A DNA stretch of 64,000 nt from JAJCZZ01 sp964569085. Its GTDB lineage: Bacteria > Gemmatimonadota > Gemmatimonadetes > Longimicrobiales > Gaopeijiaceae. Below the pieces are notes generated by a model. It saw nothing but the letters and a program-made list of their open reading frames with translations. It was not told the DNA's origin and ran no database searches. The position numbers were made by a program, and so were the translations under genes. This document shows positions 1 through 9,869 of this stretch, piece after piece; the stretch's first letter is position 1; every line of letters starts with the position of its first letter. The stretch covers positions 1 through 64,000 of the forward strand of contig CAZMTA010000020.1 in the NCBI GenBank assembly GCA_964569085.1, written 5' to 3'.

Positions 1-83
1 TGCCGGGGGCGGGAGTCGAACCCGCAAGCCCTTTCGGACGGGGGATTTTAAGTCCCCTGCGTATACCGTTTCGCCACCCCGGC
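1..83 (-). tRNA. tRNA-Leu (anticodon UAA)
   Basis: The minus strand folds into a complete cloverleaf. A 7-bp acceptor stem (GCCGGGG/CCCCGGC) ends in an A discriminator at position 1. The anticodon loop is CTTAAAA, giving anticodon TAA, which reads UUA Leu codons. A long class II variable arm and a GGTTCGACTCC T-arm are present. The CCA end is not visible because the window starts at the discriminator base. UUA is a rare codon in a genome this GC-rich. Confidence 0.95.
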
Positions 84-182
84 GGGGGTGTCACGCGTCG
101 GGGCTCCGGGCGCGCCCGCCCCGGTCCCGGACCACGAAGGTGGGCGGCCGGACCGCCCCCTGCCACCCCGGACGGCGGCGGC

Positions 183-854
183 TCAGGGCTGCCGGATGAC
201 CACCCGGGCTTCGAAGCCCGTCGCCTGCGTCAGGTGGTCCACGAACGCTTCGGGCGTCGTCCGGGCCGGGTCGTAGCGGACGAGGGCCGTCCCTTCCGGG
301 TAGGCGAACCGGGCCGCCTCGACCCCCTCCACCTCCTCCACGGCCTCACGGGCCGTCGTGGCGCAGGACGTTCAGGTCATGCCCCGGACCTCGAGGGCCA
401 CCGTCCGGAACATGCTCGCCGGCCCGTCCGGAGCCCCGGCGCTCGATGCGGTCGTTCCCGGGGTCCCGCTCGCCGCGGGGTGGGCGCCGGCGTGGTGCGC
501 CTCCTGTCCCGGGAGCGCTCCCCGCCAGGCGGGGGAGGCGGCCAGCACGACGGCCAGGCCGGTGGCTGTCCAGAGCGTGACCTTCATGCCCCGCCGCGCC
601 CGGGGGGACGCGCACGCCCCTTCGGGCCCGCACGCCTTCGCCTCCTCCCGATGAAGGAGGACGAAGCCCGCCCCGAGGAACAGCGCGGTGGCGCCCAGGA
701 ACCAGGGGCGCCACGGCTCCAGCGTCCCGGCGAGGCCCACGCCCGACACTCCGGCCGTCACGGCCAGGAGCGGACCGGCGCAGCAAAGGGCCGATCCCGC
801 GGCGGCCACCACGGCACCCAGCGCCGCTCCGCCGGCCTTCAGCGCCTCACCCAC
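183..854 (-). CDS. merT: MerT-MerP fusion mercury transporter, probable selenoprotein (in-frame TGA at 372-374)
   Basis: The N-terminal part is MerT-like: a first membrane helix with the vicinal pair Cys24-Cys25, a second helix, the cytosolic loop with Cys75/Cys81, and a third helix to about residue 110. A His/Ala/Pro-rich linker (about 111-147) leads into a C-terminal heavy-metal-associated (MerP/HMA) domain. Its metal motif, normally GMTCxxC, reads GMT-TGA-TSC. The stop codon replaces exactly the first metal-binding Cys (residue 161), and the frame stays open and HMA-like for 62 more codons to a TGA at 183. MerT carries Hg(II) across the inner membrane after handover from MerP. I chose the GTG at 854, which overlaps the stop of the upstream gene; the ribosome site is weak. 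If the TGA is not read through, the product is a MerT lacking a working HMA domain. Confidence 0.72.
340..374 (-). promoter_or_regulatory. Putative bacterial SECIS element next to the in-frame TGA
   Basis: On the minus strand the TGA (374-372) is followed after 21 nt by a hairpin: stem ACGGCC (356-351) and GGCCGT (345-340), six perfect pairs, with apical loop CGTGA (350-346). A guanine lies in the first two loop bases, and the UGA-to-loop distance is within the range known for bacterial SECIS elements, which recruit SelB. The hairpin lies inside the coding frame, as bacterial SECIS elements do. Short GC hairpins are common in this genome, so the position next to the TGA carries most of the weight. 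Confidence 0.55.
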
Positions 855-1131
855 GGCGCCCCAGGGCCCGTCGGATGGCCTCGGGGGACGGGGCCCCGTC
901 GGCACGGCACGCCATGGCCGCGTTGCCGCCGTCCGCTCCCGTAACGTCCTCGCCGTCCACGAGGACGGTGGGGGACCCGTGTCCGCGGAAGCGGTCCGGC
1001 GTCTCCGACCGCGAGAGGTTCCACTCCCGCCACGCTCCGTCCTCCCCGAGCGCGCGTCGCAGGCTTTCCCGGGCGCCCTCGGCGTGGGGGCATCCCTCGA
1101 AGTAGACCAGGTCGATCTCCACTCCGTCCAT
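847..1131 (-). CDS. Small thiol protein of the 'DF family (seleno)protein' type
   Basis: A 94-residue protein with an N-terminal VYFEGCPHAEGAR motif (Cys14-Pro) and a SPTVLVDGEDV segment typical of a small thioredoxin-like fold (the cis-Pro region is SPTV). I recall that this family is catalogued with both Cys and Sec members and often sits beside mercury genes. Here the active-site codon is TGC (Cys). The ATG at 1131 is preceded by AGGAG at good spacing, so I prefer it to the ATG at 1152. The stop overlaps the MerTP start by 8 nt, so the two are almost certainly co-translated. A role in thiol or metal handling is an inference. Confidence 0.65.
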   Translation of the reverse strand: MDGVEIDLVYFEGCPHAEGARESLRRALGEDGAWREWNLSRSETPDRFRGHGSPTVLVDGEDVTGADGGNAAMACRADGAPSPEAIRRALGRRG

Positions 1132-1272
1132 CCCTCGGCTCCTGGGGCGCATGGCCCGCCCTCCCGGCGGGCTCGGACGCCAAAGTAAGGCATCCACGGC
1201 CGCCCCGCGCCCGCCGGGGCACGGCCCTTGCCTCCCCTGGTGCCCGTCCCCCGTCCCCCCCCGAGGAGCCGC

Positions 1273-2067
1273 ATGACCGACGATCAAGAGCAGGTGGTCG
1301 AAGAACGCACCGTGATCAGCGCCCTCACCGTCCACCGGGCGGTCCGCCGTGAGGGCGAGGAGGAGCTCGCCCGCAGCGCCCGCTCCCTCTTCTGGTCCGG
1401 ACTGGCCGCGGGGCTGGCCATGGGCCTCTCCATGGCGGCCGAAGGCGTCCTCCACGCCCGCCTCCCCGACGAGGCATGGAGGCCGCTGGTGGCCAGCTTC
1501 GGCTACACCCTCGGCTTCATCGTGGTGACCCTGGGACGTCAGCAGCTCTACACGGAGAATACCCTCACGGCGGTCCTCCCCGCCCTGGCGTGCCAGGGCA
1601 TGGACGACTGGATCCGCACCTTCAGGCTCTGGGGCATCGTCCTGACGGCCAACCTCGTCGGCGCCACGCTCTTCGCCTGGTTCGCCACCACGGGGGCGTT
1701 CCTCCCCGAGTTCCGGGAGGCCTTCCTGGAGATCGGAGTCCACGCCCTCGAGCCGGACGCGCTCACCACCCTCCTCGCCGGGATCCCGGCGGGGTGGCTC
1801 ATCGCCAGCATCGTCTGGCTCGGTCCGGCCGCGCCGCACGCCCGGCTCTGGATCGCCCTCATCCTGTCGTACGCCGTGGGGATCCTCGAATTCCCCCACG
1901 TGGTCGCCGGCTCGGTGGAGGCCCTTTTCGTGGTCTTCGAAGGGGGCGCGACGCTGGGCCACTACGCGGCGGGCTACCTCCTGCCCACCCTGGTGGGGAA
2001 CACCATCGGCGGGGTGATGCTGGTCGCGGTGCTGAACCACAGCCAGGTGCTGGACGACGAGGCGTGA
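1273..2067 (+). CDS. Formate/nitrite transporter (FNT) family membrane channel
   Basis: A 264-residue protein with a hydrophilic N-terminus and about six membrane segments. It resembles the FocA/NirC fold, most closely the YfdC-like branch (RSLFWSGLAAGLAMGLS, LYTENTLTAVLP and GNTIGGVML segments). FNT proteins form pentamers that pass small monovalent anions across the inner membrane. The substrate cannot be read from sequence. The ATG at 1273 follows GAGGAG. The gene stands alone and converges on the PBP gene, 12 nt from its end. Confidence 0.82.
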   Translation: MTDDQEQVVEERTVISALTVHRAVRREGEEELARSARSLFWSGLAAGLAMGLSMAAEGVLHARLPDEAWRPLVASFGYTLGFIVVTLGRQQLYTENTLTAVLPALACQGMDDWIRTFRLWGIVLTANLVGATLFAWFATTGAFLPEFREAFLEIGVHALEPDALTTLLAGIPAGWLIASIVWLGPAAPHARLWIALILSYAVGILEFPHVVAGSVEALFVVFEGGATLGHYAAGYLLPTLVGNTIGGVMLVAVLNHSQVLDDEA

Positions 2068-2079
2068 GGAGGAGCCCGG

Positions 2080-5000
2080 CTAGCGGTCCCCCGCCCCGGC
2101 CGCCGGGGCCGGCTCCTCGATCGGCCCCAGCTCCGGACCCACCGTCCGGAGGATCTGGGAGGGGAGCCCGCTGGTGAAGCGGTAGTCGGCGGCCTCGGGA
2201 CCCTGGACGTAGGCGGTGACCACGCCGAAGTGCCGCTCCCCGGCGAAGAAGACGAAGGTGGCGGTGCGGTTCACCACGCGGGTCTCGCGGAGGCTGCCGT
2301 CGGGACCGTACGTCCGGTACCGGTTGTCGCCGGTGCCCGTCTTCCCCCCCAGGCGGAGGGGCGCCCCCGAGGCGTCGGTGAAGCTCCCCCTGGCTCGCCG
2401 CGCGGTCCCCCGCTCCACCACGTCCGCCAGGGCGTCCCGGGCCACCGCGGCCACCTCCGGCGGCAGGACCCGCTCCCCCTGCACCGGCACCCGCTCCAGC
2501 ACGGTCTCGTAGGGCGTCCCCGTGGCCAGCGCCACCTCCTCCACCCGCACCACGGGCAGGCGCACCCCGTCGTTGGCCAGGATCCCCATGAGCTCGGCCA
2601 GGGCCTGGGGGCGATCGCCGCTGGACCCGATGGCCGTGCCGTACGAGGGGACGATGTTGGCGTAGGGATAGCCCAGGGCCCGCCACGAGCGGAGGATCTC
2701 CTGGAACGCCTCGATCTCCAGGACGGTGCGGATCCGCTGGTCCTGGGCGCCGGCGCTCCGGCTGTCGAAGAGCCAGCGGTACACCTCCTGGCGCACCTCC
2801 CGGCTCTGCTCCAGGACGGACTCCAGGCTGGCCCCCGGCTCCTCCAAGAGGCGCCACAGGACCCAGAGCTCGAGGGGGTGGACCCGGGCCAGGTAGCCCA
2901 GGTCCGCCAGCGGGTGCGCCCCGGGGTCGGCCCGGCCCCACACGGACCGGAGGGCGCCGGTGGCCAGCCCCTCCTGGGGGCTGTGGGTCCGGGCGAAGGT
3001 CTCGAACGCTTCGAACGCGGAGTCGGGCGCCACGGTCCGATACGCCCACGCCAGGCGCTGCGGCCCCAGGTCCCGCTGCCGCACCAGCGCCTCCAGCATG
3101 GCCGAGGGCTCGAGGCCCGCGTACTTGCGGTGGAACTGGCGCACGAACCGGCTTCCCTCGTCGTCGGCGAAGCGGGCCAGGTAGCTCCGCCGAACGTCGG
3201 GGTCCTCCAGGGCCCGGGCCGCGGAGCCGGGGCCGCGGTACATGTGGTAGTGGACCACGTCCCGCATGATGCGGACCCACGGGAGGTTGGCCGAGTGCCG
3301 GAAGGCCTCCAGCACCGACAGCGTCGACTGGTCGTACGTGGCGTCGAAGTTGTTGAAGGTCTGGACCCCGCCCCCGGTGGCGAACCGCTCCCCCGGGTTG
3401 GCGGAGTACCCTCGCTGCATGGCCGCCTCCAGCAGGGCCCGGAGGCCGATGCCGGGCTCCCGCCGGACCCGGTCCACGGCCCAGCGCGTGATCCGGTCCC
3501 GCTCGGGTACCCGGAGCGCGGCCAGGGAGTCGGCCCCGAGCCCGGTCAGACGCCCGTGGAGCTCCGCCACCGCCTGGAGGTACGTCACCAGCGTGCGGAG
3601 CTTCGCGGTGCTCCCGAGCTCGATCCGCCCCGCGTCGGCCAGGCTCAGGGGGCCCTCGAAGTTGTCCGCCTGGATCCGGACCACGTTCCCCAGCGGGGTC
3701 GTCTCCATGAGGGTGAGGGTGTAGACCACCCGGGCGGGGTCGCCCCGGTCGAGGAGGCCGGCGGCGCCGAAGGGCCCGCTCCGGACGAATCCGGGGTCGC
3801 CCAGCGAGCGGAAGAGCTCGAGGGCCTCCCCCTGCCACGCCAGGTCCAGGGTGGCGGTCACCTCGGCGTCGTAGCGATCCAGGTCGTAGAGGGACGGCGC
3901 CTGGAGGAGGCCCAGCAGGTGGTTGCGGAGCTGGACCGCCGTCTTCCGTTCGACGAAGGGGACCGGCTCCCGCTCCGGCGCGCGGTCCAGGGGCTGGATC
4001 TCGGCCTGGAGCGCCGCCTCCGCCAGCTCGGCCGGCACGACCCCGGCGTCCCGGAGGAGGACCAGGTGCTGGTCGGTGAGCTCCCGCAGGTCGGCCCGTC
4101 CCTCGGGCCGCGCCAGGTAGTAGGAGGGCCGGCGGTGGGCCACGAGGAGGCTGAGGGCCTGCCGGTAGACCTCGGCGCGTCGGGCCAGCTCCCCCTCCCC
4201 GCCGTCGCCCGGACCCCGGAGGACCCGGTTGGCCTCCTCGAAGGGCGTGCCGTACCAGGCCCACAGCCCCTCGGCGGTCCCCACGACCTCGCCGTGTCCG
4301 CGCTGGGCCGCCAGGGGAACCGTGTTGAGGTAGGCCTGGACCACCCGCCGCCGGGCGTCCAGCGTGCCCGGCCCGTCCAGGTAGGCGCGCGCCGTCGCCG
4401 TGGCCATCTGACGGAGCTTGTCCAACGGCGTCCGGGTGAGGCCGCCGGGGGAGTGGCGGAACTTCTCGATCTGGGTGGCCAGGGTGCTGCCGCCGGGCAC
4501 GTTCCCCCCCGCTCCCGCCATCCGGCGCGCCAGCGCCACGACGCTCCGGCTCAGGCGCGCCCAGTTGACCGCGGGGTTGCGGCGGGCGTTGCCCGACTCC
4601 AGCAGCGTCCGGTCCTCGATCCAGAGGAGGCTCCGCCAGATCAGCTCCGGGACCGAGTCGAAGGACGCGTAGGCCGACCGGGGATAGAGGGTCTGGTGGA
4701 CGATCTCGCCGTCCCGGTCCAGGATGGTCAGCCCGCCGGCCCGCTTCTCCTCGTACAGGGGGTAGAGGCCCAGGCCGACCAGGCGCAGGTAGGCGGACGT
4801 CCCCCGGGCCTGGCGGGTCACCCGGTAGCCCCGCGCCTGGAGGCTGTCCACGAGCCCCGGGAGGCGCACGTAGCCCAGGCGCTCGTCGTACGGCCCGGTC
4901 TCGGGGAAGACGATGGCGTCGCTCGGCCCCTCCTCGACCCCCCATCCCACGTCCTCCACGACGTCGCTGACCAACCGGGCCTGGATCGCCGACGTGCGGA

Positions 5001-5136
5001 GCTCCTGCCACGCCAGACCCGCTAGCACCGCCAGGAGGACGACGACGCCCAGGACGGTCCAGACGCGCCTCCGGCTCAGAGGCCCGGACGGGCTCCCGTC
5101 CGGGGTCGCTTCGGCATCGGCGTCATGATCGGTCAC
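2080..5136 (-). CDS. Class A penicillin-binding protein (GT51 transglycosylase + transpeptidase)
   Basis: A 1,018-residue protein, longer than usual. It has a short cytosolic tail, one membrane helix (about 24-43), a GT51 transglycosylase domain with the catalytic EDRTLLESG motif (Glu174) and GGSTLATQ (215-222), and a transpeptidase domain. The latter has the SxxK nucleophile motif STAK (509-512), a later SAN motif and a KTGTGDN motif near the C-terminus. Such enzymes polymerise lipid II and cross-link peptidoglycan at the outer face of the inner membrane. The extra length is an insertion before and within the transpeptidase domain. The start is GTG at 5136. It follows bactofilin and a methyltransferase in one transcription unit, pointing to a cell-shape or wall role. 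Confidence 0.88.
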   Translation of the reverse strand: MTDHDADAEATPDGSPSGPLSRRRVWTVLGVVVLLAVLAGLAWQELRTSAIQARLVSDVVEDVGWGVEEGPSDAIVFPETGPYDERLGYVRLPGLVDSLQARGYRVTRQARGTSAYLRLVGLGLYPLYEEKRAGGLTILDRDGEIVHQTLYPRSAYASFDSVPELIWRSLLWIEDRTLLESGNARRNPAVNWARLSRSVVALARRMAGAGGNVPGGSTLATQIEKFRHSPGGLTRTPLDKLRQMATATARAYLDGPGTLDARRRVVQAYLNTVPLAAQRGHGEVVGTAEGLWAWYGTPFEEANRVLRGPGDGGEGELARRAEVYRQALSLLVAHRRPSYYLARPEGRADLRELTDQHLVLLRDAGVVPAELAEAALQAEIQPLDRAPEREPVPFVERKTAVQLRNHLLGLLQAPSLYDLDRYDAEVTATLDLAWQGEALELFRSLGDPGFVRSGPFGAAGLLDRGDPARVVYTLTLMETTPLGNVVRIQADNFEGPLSLADAGRIELGSTAKLRTLVTYLQAVAELHGRLTGLGADSLAALRVPERDRITRWAVDRVRREPGIGLRALLEAAMQRGYSANPGERFATGGGVQTFNNFDATYDQSTLSVLEAFRHSANLPWVRIMRDVVHYHMYRGPGSAARALEDPDVRRSYLARFADDEGSRFVRQFHRKYAGLEPSAMLEALVRQRDLGPQRLAWAYRTVAPDSAFEAFETFARTHSPQEGLATGALRSVWGRADPGAHPLADLGYLARVHPLELWVLWRLLEEPGASLESVLEQSREVRQEVYRWLFDSRSAGAQDQRIRTVLEIEAFQEILRSWRALGYPYANIVPSYGTAIGSSGDRPQALAELMGILANDGVRLPVVRVEEVALATGTPYETVLERVPVQGERVLPPEVAAVARDALADVVERGTARRARGSFTDASGAPLRLGGKTGTGDNRYRTYGPDGSLRETRVVNRTATFVFFAGERHFGVVTAYVQGPEAADYRFTSGLPSQILRTVGPELGPIEEPAPAAGAGDR

Positions 5137-5216
5137 GGGCGGTCCCGGGGAGAGGGGTCCTGCGGGCTACCCCCGCGCCCCCCCGGGAAGATCCCTTCCC
5201 CTCGCGCCCGCGCCGC

Positions 5217-5828
5217 TCAGGGACGGGCGGCCACGTACTCCCGGAACCCGGACCGGAGCGTGAACGCCCGGAGGATCTCGAAGGGCTGGAGGAGTCGCTC
5301 CACCTCCGCCGGAAGGAGCTTGCGCCCCCCGGGCTCCACGGGCCCGGCCGGCTCCCACGCCACCCGGTCCACGCCCCGCAGGGCGTACCGCCGGGACCGG
5401 CTCTCCACCTCGTCCGACGATTCCACCACCGCCCACAGGCGGGCGCCGGGCGACGTGAGCTCGACGAGCCGGGCCACGAGGGCCTCCCGCTCGCTCTCGG
5501 CCACCCGGTCCAGCACGTCCCACAGGAGGACCACGTCGTAGGATCCGCCCGGGTGGACCGGGACGGCGGCCAGGGCCTCGCGCCACGCCTCGCCCCGAGG
5601 AGGGTTGGGCAGGAGGTCTCCGAAGCACACGCGGCGTCCGTAACGCCGGAAGATGCGCAGGTGCTCGCCCGAGGCCGGACCGAGGTCCAGGACCGCGTGG
5701 CGCCCGTCCTCCGCCAGGCCCTCGAAGAGCGCGGCCACACCCGGGGCAGCCCGCTCCACCGGGGCCGGCGGTGCTTCCTGCTCCCCCGGGGGGGGCTCCG
5801 CTTCCCGGGTGCGGCCGAGCCAGCTCAA
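5217..5828 (-). CDS. SAM-dependent methyltransferase (class I fold)
   Basis: A 203-residue protein. After a Pro/Glu-rich N-terminus it shows the class I pattern: motif I AVLDLGPASGEHL, a YDVVLLWDVLDR motif II/post-I region, and a C-terminal half that fits the Rossmann core. The substrate is unknown. The predicted start is TTG at 5828, directly after the bactofilin stop and without a clear ribosome site, so translation may depend on coupling or start further in. It lies between bactofilin and the class A PBP, so an envelope-related substrate is possible but unproven. Confidence 0.7.
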   Translation of the reverse strand: MSWLGRTREAEPPPGEQEAPPAPVERAAPGVAALFEGLAEDGRHAVLDLGPASGEHLRIFRRYGRRVCFGDLLPNPPRGEAWREALAAVPVHPGGSYDVVLLWDVLDRVAESEREALVARLVELTSPGARLWAVVESSDEVESRSRRYALRGVDRVAWEPAGPVEPGGRKLLPAEVERLLQPFEILRAFTLRSGFREYVAARP

Positions 5829-6443
5829 CTAGGAGGCGCTCCCGGACGCGGCCTTGGCCGTTCCGGGCTTGTCCGAGGCGTCGGCCGCCCCGCCGGAGCC
5901 GCTCCGGGACGCCGAGGCCTTGGCGTCGTCGTTCTTCCCGTCCTTGTCGTCCTTCCCCTTGTCCGCATCCCGGGACGAGGAGGAGGCGGAGGAAGCGCTC
6001 GAGGTCCGGGTGTCACTCCGCCCGTCGTCCTTGGCGTCGCCCATGTCCACGAGGCCGCGGAAGCGCGCCCCGTCCTCCAGCACCACGCGGGGGGCGCTGA
6101 TGTCGCCCTCCACCTTGGCGGAGCTGCGGAGGATGATCTGCTCCTTGGCCTGGAGGTCACCCTCGACGTGGCCCTCCACGGTGACCACGCGCCCGGTGAT
6201 GTCGGCCTTCACCCGACCCTCGGAGCCCACGGTGACCGCCTGGTCCTTCAGGTCCACCGAGCCGTCCACGCGGCCCTCGATGAGGAGATCCTCGTCCCCG
6301 CTGACCTCTCCCTTGATCGTGATGGAGGGGCCGATGGTGGCGGGCTCCCCGCCGCTCTGCCCGCTGCGCCGGGTCGTGGGCTCCGGGCGCGGGGTGCTGG
6401 AGGGCTGCTGGGCTGCCCCGGTGTCGTCGTCCTTCTTCCACAT
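5829..6443 (-). CDS. Bactofilin (polymer-forming cytoskeletal protein)
   Basis: A 204-residue protein. The central part (about 38-130) is the right-handed beta-helix core of bactofilins with repeating short strands (ITIKGEVSGDEDLLIEGRVDGSV, in segments). Long disordered tails flank it: a Pro/Thr-rich N-terminus and a Ser/Lys/Asp-rich C-terminus of about 70 residues. Bactofilins self-assemble without nucleotide into membrane-associated filaments that place cell-wall enzymes. The ATG at 6443 has GGAGG eight nt upstream. The neighbouring PBP gene in the same operon fits that role. Confidence 0.9.
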   Translation of the reverse strand: MWKKDDDTGAAQQPSSTPRPEPTTRRSGQSGGEPATIGPSITIKGEVSGDEDLLIEGRVDGSVDLKDQAVTVGSEGRVKADITGRVVTVEGHVEGDLQAKEQIILRSSAKVEGDISAPRVVLEDGARFRGLVDMGDAKDDGRSDTRTSSASSASSSSRDADKGKDDKDGKNDDAKASASRSGSGGAADASDKPGTAKAASGSAS

Positions 6444-6601
6444 GCTGGTGCCTCCGCGGGCTGTTCTTGGGTGTGTCCGCCGCGGTCGCGACGGCTCCCA
6501 AAACATGCTGCAACAAGCTTGCCACGATGCACGACGACGCCCCCCGCCCGAGTCCGTCTCGGGAGGGGCTCGAGGAGCCACCTGTGGATTGTCGCGGGGT
6601 G

Positions 6602-7903
<1,302 letters not shown>

Positions 7904-7940
7904 GGGTGTGAAGGGTTGGGTTTCGGAGGTTTTCACACCC
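7904..7940. repeat. Inverted repeat abutting the histidine-kinase start
   Basis: GGGTGTGAA (7904-7912) is repeated in inverse orientation as TTCACACCC (7932-7940), separated by 19 nt. The left arm touches the kinase ATG at 7903. In RNA it would form a stem just before the start codon; in DNA it could be an operator. No known regulator motif is recognised. Confidence 0.5.
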
Positions 7941-7991
7941 CTGTTTTGCAAGTCCGATGCCAGACGGCACGAGGCCCGGCACGTCGGCGCT

Positions 7992-8028
7992 CTTCGCCCC
8001 CTCCCCGGACGCACGAAGGGGGCGGAAG
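7992..8028 (-). terminator. Possible terminator hairpin of the subtilase gene, without U-run
   Basis: CTTCGCCCCCT (7992-8002) pairs with AGGGGGCGGAAG (8017-8028) with one bulge, 45 to 81 nt past the subtilase stop. No T-run follows on either strand, so this is a weak candidate. It could slow polymerase or protect the mRNA end. Confidence 0.3.
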
Positions 8029-8072
8029 CGCGTCTCGCGCCCCCGCCCCCGGATGTCGCGGAGAGTCGTCCG

Positions 8073-9680
8073 TCAGCGGCAGGACAGCCCGTTCCGCCCG
8101 CGGCTCTTGCAGGACAGGACCGCCGAATCGGTGTCCGTGGCGCCGGCCCCGTCGTCCGCGGTGAGCACCACGGTGAAGTCTCCGGCCGAGCCGTACGTGT
8201 GGCTCGTGGTCTCGCCGGTGGCCGTGGCGCCGTCGCCGAAGGCCCAGGACCACCCGGTGGCCCCGGTGGATCCCGACGCGTCGAACGAGCAGGAGGTGCC
8301 GCTGCAGGCGTAGGTGAAGGAGGCCGTGAGCGTCGATCCGCCCCCGCCCCCGCCGCCCCCGCCGCCGGCGCTCTCGTCGAGCGTGGCGCCGGTGACCGCC
8401 CGGTAGCTGTTGAGTCGGCCGTGGCCGTAGGTCTGGTCGTAGCCGGCGTCGCCCAGGTCGTCGGCGCTGCTCTCCAGGGCGGCGCGGAGGGCGGAGCCGG
8501 TGAGGCCCGCCACCGAGGCCACGACGCCGGCCGTGCCCGTCACCTGCGGCGCCGACATGGACGTGCCCTGGTAGTAGGCGTACCCGCCGGGCACGGAGCT
8601 GTAGATCCCCGACTCGCTCGTGGTGTTGCTGTAGAGCTCACCCCCGGGAGCGGCGATGTCCAGGCCCGGGCCCCAGTTCGAGTAATAGGACAGCCCGTCC
8701 TGCCAGTTCGTCGCCGCCACGGAGATGGCGTCGGGGTCGCAGGCGGGGCAGCTCACGGTCCCGGTGCCGTCGTTCCCGGCGGAGGCGATGACGAGGACGC
8801 CCTTCCCGTGCACCGCGTAGTCGATGGCGTCGGCCTCGGTCTGGGAGAGGCTCCCGCCGCCGAGGCTCAGGTTCATGGCCACCATGCCGGGCTGGTCGGC
8901 GGCGGCGTAGATGGCGTTCACGATGGCGGAGGTCGGGCAGCCGAGGGCGCCGCAGACCCGCTGCACGTAGACGGACACGTTGGGGCCGGCGCCCGAGACG
9001 CCGGCCACGCCGACGCTCTGTCCGACCATGGTGCCGGTGGTGTGGGTCCCGTGCCCGTCCTGGTCGGAGGGGTCCCCGTCGCCGCTGTACCAGTCCTGCC
9101 CGGCCACGAGCTGCCCGGGGAGGAACTCGGGGTGGGAGAAGTCCACGCCCGTGTCGATGCTCCCCACCATCACCGAGGAGCCTCCGGAGCCGTACCCTTC
9201 CACGTTGTCCTCGTCGGCGTCCTCGACGGAGAGGTAGCCCGTCACCGGACGTCCCTTGTTCTGACCGCGGGTGTAGTCGACGGACAGCCCACCCGGGTTG
9301 TAGAAGGCCCACATGCGCGGATCGATGTCCGTGGGCTGACGGAGCCAGTCCGGCTCCGCGAAGACCACCCGGGGATCGTCCCCGAGGCGGGCCGCCAGGG
9401 CGCGCTCGTTGCCCACGGCGCCCTGGACGACGGAGAACCGGTCCTGGTAGCCCCGGGCCGCGAGGGACGCGCCGGCCGCGACGGCCACCTCGGCGGGGTC
9501 CACTCCGTCCGCCACGCGCATGAGCACGCGACCGGGCATGAACTCCGGAGCCTGCTGGGCGGCCTGGGACCGGGCGGGCTCGGGGATGGGGACGTCGGAG
9601 CGGAACTCCGACGGGAGGTCCTGACAGGCGGCCAGCGCCAGCACGGACAGGAGGGGCAGGAGGCGGGTGCGTCGGTGCAT
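8073..9680 (-). CDS. Secreted subtilisin-like serine protease (S8) with C-terminal PKD domain
   Basis: A 535-residue protein. A lipoprotein-like signal (LSVLALAAC) suggests anchoring to the envelope. An I9-type propeptide follows (about 45-125). The S8 catalytic domain has the Asp in GSIDTGVD, the His in DGHGTHTTG and the Ser in GTSMSAPQ. Its end is linked by a run of about ten glycines to a PKD domain (WAFGDG...HTYGSAGDFTV). Paired cysteines near the end may form a disulfide. It likely degrades external protein for nutrition. The ATG at 9680 follows a GGGAG site. The gene is monocistronic. Confidence 0.92.
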   Translation of the reverse strand: MHRRTRLLPLLSVLALAACQDLPSEFRSDVPIPEPARSQAAQQAPEFMPGRVLMRVADGVDPAEVAVAAGASLAARGYQDRFSVVQGAVGNERALAARLGDDPRVVFAEPDWLRQPTDIDPRMWAFYNPGGLSVDYTRGQNKGRPVTGYLSVEDADEDNVEGYGSGGSSVMVGSIDTGVDFSHPEFLPGQLVAGQDWYSGDGDPSDQDGHGTHTTGTMVGQSVGVAGVSGAGPNVSVYVQRVCGALGCPTSAIVNAIYAAADQPGMVAMNLSLGGGSLSQTEADAIDYAVHGKGVLVIASAGNDGTGTVSCPACDPDAISVAATNWQDGLSYYSNWGPGLDIAAPGGELYSNTTSESGIYSSVPGGYAYYQGTSMSAPQVTGTAGVVASVAGLTGSALRAALESSADDLGDAGYDQTYGHGRLNSYRAVTGATLDESAGGGGGGGGGGSTLTASFTYACSGTSCSFDASGSTGATGWSWAFGDGATATGETTSHTYGSAGDFTVVLTADDGAGATDTDSAVLSCKSRGRNGLSCR

Positions 9681-9869
9681 GGGGACTCCCGGGAGGGATG
9701 GGACGTGTTCGGACGGCCCGCGCGATCCGACGGTGGGGGGAGACGCCGGGGCGGCCGCACCTTCCACAGTGCGGCGGAGGTCGCCCCGGGAGCAAGGGTG
9801 CTCTCCGGGGACCCGGCGGCGCCGGTCGCGGTACATTCGCTTCCACGCCCCTCCCTCCCCCCGCCCGCC

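Noticed and set aside
372..854. MerTP as a broken gene truncated by a nonsense mutation
   Set aside because: The stop is exactly at the metal-binding Cys, the downstream frame is intact to a natural HMA end and a SECIS-like hairpin follows; a random mutation would rarely meet all three. It remains the fallback if Sec genes are missing.
2230..5025. Long open frame on the plus strand opposite the PBP gene (similar ones oppose the hybrid kinase and BNR protein)
   Set aside because: High GC at third positions leaves few stops in antisense frames; the translated products are low-complexity without family motifs.
8342..8366. GC-rich short repeat in the subtilase gene, considered as a repeat element
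   Set aside because: It encodes a run of about ten glycines linking the protease and PKD domains; an ordinary low-complexity linker.
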